A stretch of DNA of 64,000 bases from Lysobacter capsici (GTDB lineage: Bacteria > Pseudomonadota > Gammaproteobacteria > Xanthomonadales > Xanthomonadaceae): assembly GCF_018732085.1 (NCBI RefSeq), contig NZ_CP076103.1, positions 868,001-932,000 of the forward strand, in the 5' to 3' direction. Below are positions 36,493 through 43,497 of the stretch, in pieces. A program made the position numbers and the translations under genes. Numbering within the stretch: position 1 is the stretch's first letter; every line of letters begins with the position of its first letter. The notes under the pieces are model-generated. The model ran no database searches, was not told the origin of the DNA, and worked only from the letters and a program-made list of their open reading frames with translations.

Positions 36493-38772
36493 ATGCTTCT
36501 CCTCGACAGCCGCACTCGCGAGATCAACGGCATCTCGGTCTTTCCCGACCATGCCGATCCCGAGCAGTGGTATTACATGCCGCTCAATCCGCACCTGACC
36601 ACGGTGCGCGACAAGACCCTCGGCGTGGATGTGTCGCAATTCCTGCTGATCGGTTTCCGCGGCGACGCGGGCACCGGCGGCTTTCTCAATTTCGACTGCA
36701 ACCTCGGCGCCACCCAGAGCCAGCTCGACGATCTGGCCCGCGAGATCGCCAATTCGGAAAACCTGCGCAACAAGCCGCGGATCGCGCCGGTGCCGCTGGA
36801 AGACGGCGGCGTCAAGCTGATGATGCTCGGCAAGGCCACCGGCGATGTCGCGCCGACCGCCGGCCCCGGCCCGCAGTTCGTGCTCAAGATCGACCAGTCG
36901 GCCAAGCCGGCGCTGTACGGCGCCAACCAGGCTTCGTTCTCGGTGCGCCTGGACCAGGACGGCTATACGGTGATGGAGCAGTGCCTGGAAGGCGAGATCC
37001 TGCCGGTGGCGGTGATCTATTCGCTGGATTTCCTCGGCCTGCGCCCGGCCTACAACATCAATCTGAAGATCGATTGGGACCGTGTGCAGAAGCACATGGA
37101 CGAAAGCTTCTCCGGCGGCAACATGTTCTTCTCCACCGAGATCGGCAAGGCGGTCGACGAACTGGTCGAAAGCCGCGCGATCGTGCTGGAGGCCGACACG
37201 TTTGTTGCCGAAAGCGAGGACACCAAGGGCATCATCGATCGCCGCGACGCCGCCCTGGCGCAGGTGCGCAACATGATCACCGACGCGTTCTTCCAGGCCA
37301 GCCTGCCGCCGTGGACGCCGGAGAAGAAGTCCGACTTCGAACGCGGCCTCGATGCGCTGGGCAAGTTCGCCAGCCAGTCCTCGGCGATGGCCGCCGGCGG
37401 GCCGATCGGCGCGCTGATGCCGAGCTTCAGCTACAAGCGCATGGACTACACGCGCATCGACAAGAAGAAGCTCAACGTCAATTTTTCCGAGCGCGTGGCG
37501 GTCAAGCGGTCGATCTATCCGCAGGGCCATCTGGCGGCGTTGTTCAAGACCATCCGCGAAGGCAACGTGCCGCGCGACCGGCTGGTCAAGCAGATCAGCC
37601 TGGACAACGATTTCTTCAAGAAGCGCCGGGTCAAGGTGATTTCGCGCGCCGACCTGGCCGCCGACGATATCGGCAGCCTCAACGTGCGCGTGCGCTACGG
37701 CGACAAGGCGCAGAACGCGCTGCTCGGCGCGAGCCAGGGCGATGCCAGCTTCGAATGGCTCAGCCAGCTCGACCGCGGCCAGATGAAGCGCGAGGTGCAG
37801 GTCGAGTACGAGGTCAACTTCAAGGGCGTGGACGCGGCCGAGCGGCCGACCAAGCTCAAGTCGAAGGTGCAGACGTTCGATGTGGAAAACGTCGAGATCA
37901 TCCCGCGCGACCTGTACACGATCAACACCGTGCCGGTGTTCGCCGAGAACTTCCCGTGGGACCGCTACAGCTCGGTCGACGTGTTCCTGCGCTATCGCGA
38001 TCCGGCCAACAAGATCAATCAGAACGACCTGGTGCGGTTGACCAAGGACGCGCAGTCGGGCGCATGGAAGATGTTCATGCTCGACCAGAGCAAGACCGCC
38101 TATGAAGTGCGCGTCGTCTTTCACGGCATCACCGGCGGCGACACGGTCCGCGACTGGACTTCGCTGGACGAGCCGCAGGTGTCGATCCGCAACCCGTTCC
38201 AGACCCGGCGGGTGGTGCAGGTGGTGCCGAACTTCAACTGGAACGAGGTGCAGGAAGCCTTCGTCGATCTTCGCTACGTCGACAAGGCCAACGGCGTGCA
38301 GGAAGAAATGCAGATGTCGTTCCAGGAAGGCGCGGCCGCGCAGACCTTCGCCGTGGACCTGCGCAATCCTGAGATCAAGGGCGTGTTCTACAGCGTCAGC
38401 ATCCTCTACAAGGACGGCCGCGACATCGAGGAGATTCCCGAGTCGGTGACCAACGGCAATCGCATCATGCTCAAGGCCGGGATGAAGGGACGGCGCATCG
38501 TCACCGTCAAGCCGCCGGCGGATTTCGCCAAGCGCAAGATGCGCAAGGCCAAGGTCTCGCTGCGTTTCGAGGACTTCGCCGGCGGCCTGTCGTTCGCCGA
38601 GGATTTCGAGTTCACCGACGGCCAGGCCTCGGGCGAGTTCGAGTACGACTACCTCGACCCGGCGCGCATGCGCTACGAGTACAAGGCCAGCTATCTGCTC
38701 GAGAACGGCACCAACAAGGCCGGCAACTGGGTGGCCAGCGATGCGACCGATCTGGTGTTGAAGATGGCCTGA
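36493..38772 (+). CDS. Array protein 5 (759 aa)
   Basis: This is the clearest reference for the family layout. The N-terminal domain has ISVFPDHADPEQWYYMPL near residue 13, GGFLNFDCNLGATQSQ near 63, and ASFSVRLDQDGYTVMEQCL near 147 followed by VAVIYSLDFLGLRPAYNI. A helical segment runs to about 310. The middle domain has YPQGHLAAL near 342 and ISLDNDFFKK near 368. Four C-terminal beta repeats of about 85 residues end it (SSVDVFLRYRDPANKI; EAFVDLRYVDKANGVQEEM; KAKVSLRFEDFAGG). There is no signal peptide, membrane span or enzyme motif. GGAAGGAG lies upstream of the ATG. The product is probably a repeat-built structural protein. Confidence 0.88.
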   Translation: MLLLDSRTREINGISVFPDHADPEQWYYMPLNPHLTTVRDKTLGVDVSQFLLIGFRGDAGTGGFLNFDCNLGATQSQLDDLAREIANSENLRNKPRIAPVPLEDGGVKLMMLGKATGDVAPTAGPGPQFVLKIDQSAKPALYGANQASFSVRLDQDGYTVMEQCLEGEILPVAVIYSLDFLGLRPAYNINLKIDWDRVQKHMDESFSGGNMFFSTEIGKAVDELVESRAIVLEADTFVAESEDTKGIIDRRDAALAQVRNMITDAFFQASLPPWTPEKKSDFERGLDALGKFASQSSAMAAGGPIGALMPSFSYKRMDYTRIDKKKLNVNFSERVAVKRSIYPQGHLAALFKTIREGNVPRDRLVKQISLDNDFFKKRRVKVISRADLAADDIGSLNVRVRYGDKAQNALLGASQGDASFEWLSQLDRGQMKREVQVEYEVNFKGVDAAERPTKLKSKVQTFDVENVEIIPRDLYTINTVPVFAENFPWDRYSSVDVFLRYRDPANKINQNDLVRLTKDAQSGAWKMFMLDQSKTAYEVRVVFHGITGGDTVRDWTSLDEPQVSIRNPFQTRRVVQVVPNFNWNEVQEAFVDLRYVDKANGVQEEMQMSFQEGAAAQTFAVDLRNPEIKGVFYSVSILYKDGRDIEEIPESVTNGNRIMLKAGMKGRRIVTVKPPADFAKRKMRKAKVSLRFEDFAGGLSFAEDFEFTDGQASGEFEYDYLDPARMRYEYKASYLLENGTNKAGNWVASDATDLVLKMA

Positions 38773-38810
38773 TGCCCGACCGAAGCGGCCGATTGCGCGA
38801 TAGCCCGATT

Positions 38811-38897
38811 CCGTCATCCCCGCGAAGGCGGGGATCCAGGGCTTCACCGCGACATGGCTCTGAAGTCTCTGGATCCCCGCCTTCGCGGGGATGACGG
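38811..38897. repeat. REP/BIME-like palindromic element, copy B
   Basis: This element is the inverted copy of the one at 18681-18771. Its arms read CCGTCATCCCCGCGAAGGCG and the complement, with the inner hairpin ATCCCCGC-gaag-GCGGGGAT. On the reverse strand the asymmetric centre matches copy A (CCAGAGACTTCAGAG, then AAGCCCTGGAT). It is located between array genes 5 and 6. Confidence 0.85.
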
Positions 38898-38996
38898 GAT
38901 GGAGAGGATGGCAGCGGCGGCATCACGCATACAAGGAAATGTTTCCCTCGCGCGGTGATCTGCACGCCGGGAGTTCACGATCTACAGGAGTTCGTC

Positions 38997-41900
38997 ATGC
39001 TCAGTCTCGAAAAGCCGCTTTCCATCGACGGCATCACCGTGTTCCGCGACCACGCCGACAAGGGCCAGTTCTGGTACCTGCCCGGCCCGGTCACGCTGGC
39101 CACGCGTCAGCCCGATGGGCGCAAGGAATTCAGTTTCCTCAAGTACCGCGTCGCCGATGCCGCGGCCGCCGACAAGGGCGGCGGCTTCGTGATGTTCGTG
39201 ACCACCTTGCAACTGTCCTCGTCGATGGAGTCGAAGATCATCGGCCGGCTCAACGCCGAACCGGGCGTGCAGTTGCCGGTGCGGCTGACCTGCGCCACGT
39301 TCGAAGAAGGCTCGGTGCAATGCATCGCCTTGAACGCGCAGGGCGGTGGCGGCACCTCGGCGCAACCGGCCGCGCCGGGCACGTTCAACGCGGTCGAACA
39401 CATTCTCGGCGCGACCGTGCCGTCGATGGACGCGGCCAATCGCGCCGCTTTCAGCCTGAGCCTGTCGGCGGAAGGCGCGACGATTCTCGAATCCGCGCTC
39501 AGCGACGGCATGACCCCGATCGGGGTGATCTACGACTTCAAGTACCTGGCGATGCGGCCGGCGTTGAAGGTCACCATCACCGCCGACTTCGAACGCATCT
39601 ACAACCATTTCAGCGCCAGCCTGGAAGGCCAGTACGCCTGGTTCAAGGCCGGCATCGATGCGGCGTTCGAGTCGCTGGTGCAGAACGGCGTGATCGACAT
39701 CCAGGTCGAAGCGTTCACCGACGCCGACGACAAGCGCGACCAGGAAAAGTGGGCGCTGGATTTCTTCAAGAACGATCTGCTGACCAAGTGGTTCGAACCG
39801 ACCCTGGTGCCGGGCAAGCTGGCGACCGACGCGGCGAATGCCGGCACGGGTACGGGCACCGGCACCAATCCGGGCGGCACGGGTGGCACGGGTGGTGGCA
39901 CCGGCGGAACCGGCGGCGGCACGGGCGGCACGGGCGGAAGCACCGGTGGAACCGGCGGCAGCACGGGCGGCACGGGCGGAAGCACCGGCGGAACCGGCGG
40001 CAGCACGGGCGGCACGGGCGGAAGCACCGGTGGAACCGGCGGCGGCACGGGCGGCACGGGCGGAAGCACCGGTGGAACCGGCGGCGGCACGGGCGGCACG
40101 GGCGGAAGCACCGGTGGAACCGGCGGCAGCACGGGCGGCACGGGCGGAAGCACCGGAGGAACCGGCGGCAGCACGGGCGGCACGGGCGGAAGCACCGGCG
40201 GAACCGGCGGCAGCACGGGTGGCACGGGCGGAAGCACCGGTGGAACCGGCGGCAGCACGGGCGGCACCGCTCCCGGCGGTTTCAGCGGCACCAGCGGCGC
40301 CAGCAGTGGCGGCACGACCGGCGGCACCAGCGCGGGCACCGGCGGAACGTCCGGCAGCACGGGCGGCACCGGCGGCACGACGCCTGCGGCCCCGCAGATC
40401 CAGCCGGCCGCGCTGACGGTCGAATCGCAATCGCCCACGCCGCTGCCCGCGGGCCAGGCGGTCACCCACACGCCGGCCGCGAACGGCCTGGCCGAAACCA
40501 TCACCGTCACCGGTGCCGGCGCGGTGGTGAAGGTCGACGGCCAGACCGTCGCCGCCGACGCGCAGGGCCGGATCAACCTCACCGTCAATCCGGCTTCGGA
40601 AAAGCTCATCGAAGTCGAATGGCCGGCGGCGACCCAGGAACAGACCTTCGGCCTGTTCTTCGATTTCGACAAACCCGCCGCGAGCGGCTGGATGACCAAT
40701 CCGCCGTCGACGCAGTACCGCGCCTATGTCGAGAACACCACCACCGACCCGCGCTATCGCGACGCCTCGGGCACCTTGCGCATCGAAGGCGACGGCAACT
40801 GGACCGGCACCGAGCGCGGCGCCGATCGTCTGGCCGCGTGGGTGCGCAGCCTGCCCGCGCCGCGCAACGTGCGGCTGGAAGCGTACGCAAGCCACGAGCA
40901 CGCCAACGGCGCCACCGAGGCGCAGCGCGTGACCTACAACCGCGCGCTGTCGCAGCGTCGTCTCGACGTCGCCGCGGCGGTGGTGCGTCGCGCCGGCGGC
41001 AACTTCACCGTCACCCCGGCCAACGCGCATGGCGACGTTCCGGCGAGCAGCCGGCCCGGCACCCATTCGACCATGGGCGGCGATCCGGACAACCGCGTCG
41101 TCCACGTGATCGGCCAGGTCGCCGGCACCACGCCGAGCCGTTGGCGCGGCCGTCTGCGCCGTCCCGCGTCGGTCACGCCGACGCCGGTTCCGACGCCGAC
41201 GCCGACTCCCACGCCGACGCCGACACCGACGCCGACGCCCACTCCTACCCCGACGCCGACCCCGACCCCCACCTTGCCGACACCGCCGACCGCGGTCAGC
41301 CTGTCGCTCAAGCTCAAGTTCGTGCATCAGGAAGAACGCAAGAAACTGACCCTGCGCTACAACCGCGCCGAAGCCACGCGCCGCACCTACGCGCCGCAGG
41401 GTTTCTTCGGCCTGATGCTCGGCGATCTGCGCGACAAGTCGAAGTACTTCAAGGAAATCGATCTCGACGATCCGTTCTTCCGCCAGTTCGCGGTCGAGGC
41501 GAGCATGCCGATCGCGTTCGAACCGATCGACCTGAAGTCGGCGCAGGTCGCGCTGGACTACGGCGACAAGAACAAGCCGCGCGATCACAAGCACGCCGAT
41601 TTCGTGTTCACGTCCGGCGAAACCGGGGTCAAGCGCTTCGAAGCGTTCATGAACGAGACCCGCGACATCGGCTACGACGCCGCGTTCCAGTACCACTTCG
41701 ATCCGCAGTCCGACTGGGCCGCCGACCGCAGCTCGTACACGATCCCGGCGGTCAAGACCGAAGACCGCACCTTGTTCGTCAATCCCTACGAACACGTCGA
41801 ATTCCGTCAGATCACCGCGACCCCGGGCGACATCGATTGGGAAGTGGTCGAATCGATCGACGTGAAGTTGCAGGCGCGCGGCTACACCACGCCCGAGCCC

Positions 41901-42362
41901 AAGACCACGTTAACCTTGACCAAGACCTCCGGGCCGAAGACCTGGCGTCTGCGCGGCGCCAAGCCGGCTCCGGCCGATCGCGGCGTGACCTATCAGATCG
42001 TGCAGCGGCGCAAGGGCGTGAGCCAGGCCGATCCGGCCACCGCGCCGGTGGAAGTCGATGTGCCCGAGTTGATCGTGCATGACAGCTTCGAAGATGCGCT
42101 GCAGCTCGAGTTCATCCCGGTGTTCGATCCGGCCATGGTCAAGCGCGTCTACATCGACGTGAAGTACGAGGACGGCGCCTACAAGCGCAACGAACGCATC
42201 GAGATGGCCGGCACCCAGGCCGATCCGGTCAAGCTGCGCATCGCCCTGAAGAACGCCGACAAGCGCAAGTTCCGCCGCCGCTTCACCTTCGTCGGCATGC
42301 AGGGCCAGTTCGATCAGCGTGCCTGGGTCGACGAGACCGAAGAACTGATCGCGGTGCAGTGA
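38997..42362 (+). CDS. Array protein 6 (1121 aa) with Gly-rich linker, OmpA-like domain and Pro-Thr linker
   Basis: The N-terminal shared domain (1-270) has ITVFRDHADKGQFWYLPG near residue 12 and AAFSLSLSAEGATILESAL near 150. A Gly/Thr/Ser linker of about 180 residues (GGSTGGT repeats, 280-461) follows. Next come a small domain and an OmpA-like domain (about 541-711) with LRIEGDGNW, RLEAYASHE, NRALSQRRLDVAAAVV and DNRVVHVIG, then a Pro-Thr linker (about 727-763). The protein then resumes the paralogues' middle domain (YAPQGFFGLM near 798; IDLDDPFFRQ near 821) and C-terminal beta repeats (TPGDIDWEVVESIDVKL). No signal peptide is present although OmpA-like domains normally act at the cell wall. 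Start at 38997 with AGGAG upstream. It may be a wall-anchored scaffold, which is inferred. Confidence 0.87.
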   Translation: MLSLEKPLSIDGITVFRDHADKGQFWYLPGPVTLATRQPDGRKEFSFLKYRVADAAAADKGGGFVMFVTTLQLSSSMESKIIGRLNAEPGVQLPVRLTCATFEEGSVQCIALNAQGGGGTSAQPAAPGTFNAVEHILGATVPSMDAANRAAFSLSLSAEGATILESALSDGMTPIGVIYDFKYLAMRPALKVTITADFERIYNHFSASLEGQYAWFKAGIDAAFESLVQNGVIDIQVEAFTDADDKRDQEKWALDFFKNDLLTKWFEPTLVPGKLATDAANAGTGTGTGTNPGGTGGTGGGTGGTGGGTGGTGGSTGGTGGSTGGTGGSTGGTGGSTGGTGGSTGGTGGGTGGTGGSTGGTGGGTGGTGGSTGGTGGSTGGTGGSTGGTGGSTGGTGGSTGGTGGSTGGTGGSTGGTGGSTGGTAPGGFSGTSGASSGGTTGGTSAGTGGTSGSTGGTGGTTPAAPQIQPAALTVESQSPTPLPAGQAVTHTPAANGLAETITVTGAGAVVKVDGQTVAADAQGRINLTVNPASEKLIEVEWPAATQEQTFGLFFDFDKPAASGWMTNPPSTQYRAYVENTTTDPRYRDASGTLRIEGDGNWTGTERGADRLAAWVRSLPAPRNVRLEAYASHEHANGATEAQRVTYNRALSQRRLDVAAAVVRRAGGNFTVTPANAHGDVPASSRPGTHSTMGGDPDNRVVHVIGQVAGTTPSRWRGRLRRPASVTPTPVPTPTPTPTPTPTPTPTPTPTPTPTPTPTLPTPPTAVSLSLKLKFVHQEERKKLTLRYNRAEATRRTYAPQGFFGLMLGDLRDKSKYFKEIDLDDPFFRQFAVEASMPIAFEPIDLKSAQVALDYGDKNKPRDHKHADFVFTSGETGVKRFEAFMNETRDIGYDAAFQYHFDPQSDWAADRSSYTIPAVKTEDRTLFVNPYEHVEFRQITATPGDIDWEVVESIDVKLQARGYTTPEPKTTLTLTKTSGPKTWRLRGAKPAPADRGVTYQIVQRRKGVSQADPATAPVEVDVPELIVHDSFEDALQLEFIPVFDPAMVKRVYIDVKYEDGAYKRNERIEMAGTQADPVKLRIALKNADKRKFRRRFTFVGMQGQFDQRAWVDETEELIAVQ
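39871..40268 (+). repeat. In-frame minisatellite encoding GGSTGGT repeats
   Basis: This tandem array lies inside array protein 6. The basic unit is 21 bp (7 codons, Gly-Gly-Ser-Thr-Gly-Gly-Thr or a Gly/Ser variant). Units alternate in codon choice, giving a 42-bp higher period: GGCGGCAGCACGGGCGGCAC followed by a GGCGGAAGCACCGGTGGAAC type half. Because every unit is a multiple of three, copy-number change would keep the frame. Confidence 0.9.
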
Positions 42363-42363
42363 G

Positions 42364-43320
42364 ATGACCCACGCCGCTCACGTGATGCCGTTCGACGTCA
42401 TGCTGTTCGACGGTATCGGGGCATTGCCCGCGCCGGTCGCCGCGACCCTGCGGAGGCTGCGCGCGGTGCTGCCGGCGCAGGCCGACGCGGCGCAGGCGAT
42501 GTTGGGCCGGGTGCTCGCGCCCTTGGCCGAGTCGGTGTGGCCGGAGATGGCCTGGCGCTTCAGCAGCCTGACCAATACCGGCGTGCCGGTGGAGTTCGCC
42601 TGGACCACGCGTGAAGCAGCGGTGCGCTGGACCGCCGAGGTCGCCGCGCCGGAAACCGACGACGGCGAGCGCCTGGCGATCGCGGCGCGCGCGCTGGACT
42701 GGCCGGTCGATTCGCCGTCGGCCGATCTGGCGATGTGGTTCGAGCATCAGTGCGATTGCCGCCTGAAGTTCGGCGCCTGGGCCTCGGCGCGTCACGGCGA
42801 CGGCACCGCGACCAAGCTGTACGCGGATCTGCCGTCGGGCCGTCTGCCGGCGGCGTGGCAAGGCCGTCACCCGGTGCTGCATTCGACCTTGCTGTTCTGG
42901 CGCATGGCCGGGGTCAATCCGGACGGCAGCGTCGAGTTCTATGCGCGTACTCATGATCTCGACCTGAGCGGGCTGGCGGCGTTGGCGCATACGCTGCTCG
43001 GCGATGCCGCGCCGATGATGAATCGGTTGGCGGCGTTGATGCCGGGCTGCGATCTGCCGCGGCCGTCGGGCCTGAGCGTGGCCTTGTCGGCGAATGGCGA
43101 ACCGCGCGCGCTGACCTGGTTCACCTTCGCCAAGGCGATCTACCGCGACGATGCGCAAGTCGCCGCGGTCCTGCGTGGTGTCGGCAGCGGCGTTTCGGCG
43201 CAGGTGTACGAGGCGTTGTCGTCCGGCCCGGACGACGGACGCTGGCGCCACGGCATGGTCGGCGTGGGCGCGGACATCGCCGGCAATGCCTGGGTGCAGT
43301 GCGGAGTTCGGCCGACTTGA
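42364..43320 (+). CDS. Unrecognised 318-aa protein ending the array operon
   Basis: I do not recognise a family. The sequence shows four similar blocks, each a pair of long strands and a helix: VEFAWTTREAAVRWTAEV, KFGAWASARHGDGTATKLYA, VEFYARTHDLDLSGLAAL, and LSVALSANGEPRALTWFTF followed by AKAIY. The alternating pattern and the Lys-x-Tyr strands recall the ten-stranded barrel of ABBA aromatic prenyltransferases, but this is only a resemblance. A Cys pair CDC sits near residue 132. There is no signal peptide. It starts one base after the stop of array protein 6, so it is coupled to the array, and is followed by a terminator. Confidence 0.75.
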   Translation: MTHAAHVMPFDVMLFDGIGALPAPVAATLRRLRAVLPAQADAAQAMLGRVLAPLAESVWPEMAWRFSSLTNTGVPVEFAWTTREAAVRWTAEVAAPETDDGERLAIAARALDWPVDSPSADLAMWFEHQCDCRLKFGAWASARHGDGTATKLYADLPSGRLPAAWQGRHPVLHSTLLFWRMAGVNPDGSVEFYARTHDLDLSGLAALAHTLLGDAAPMMNRLAALMPGCDLPRPSGLSVALSANGEPRALTWFTFAKAIYRDDAQVAAVLRGVGSGVSAQVYEALSSGPDDGRWRHGMVGVGADIAGNAWVQCGVRPT

Positions 43321-43402
43321 GTGCGCGGTGCGATGCGCTCGGCAGGCATCGCGTCGCGGTCATCGATGAAACAACAAGCGCTCGTGGACGATCGCAAAGA
43401 CG

Positions 43403-43429
43403 AAAGGCCCGGCGCAATGCCGGGCCTTT
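43403..43429. terminator. Terminator closing the accessory cluster
   Basis: AAAGGCCCGGC (43403-43413) pairs with GCCGGGCCTTT (43419-43429) around GCAAT. It lies between the convergent 318-aa gene and the BtuB gene and carries A and T runs on both sides, so it can act in both directions. Confidence 0.85.
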
Positions 43430-43497
43430 GTCGTTGCGAGCTTGCCGCGAGGTGGAACAGCGCATCGGCCGGCATGCGGCGGCCGATGCGCGGGACC

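Noticed and set aside
35698..38847. Open frame of 1049 codons on the minus strand opposite array proteins 4-5
   Set aside because: Same reason: composition is that of a complementary frame, without domains, and it crosses two coding genes and the intergenic hairpin.
39871..40268. Possible CRISPR array because of regular repeats
   Set aside because: Repeats are contiguous, in frame, and lack unique spacers; the region codes a flexible linker.
39599..40699. Minus-strand frame rich in VPPVPP repeats that looks like a proline-rich surface protein
   Set aside because: It is another complement of the Gly-rich coding minisatellite. The plus-strand frame is embedded in a conserved paralogous protein, so this one is an artefact.
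38982..41795. Open frame of 937 codons on the minus strand, with long Ala/Gly/Ser repeats
   Set aside because: The repeats are the complement of the GGSTGGT minisatellite in the real plus-strand gene; no ribosome site or recognisable domain.
28846..43320. Contractile tail, eCIS, type VI or prophage structural cluster
   Set aside because: No sheath, tube, baseplate, spike, AAA+ ClpV-type ATPase, integrase or lysis gene was recognised. The large proteins do not show tail-fibre motifs I know.
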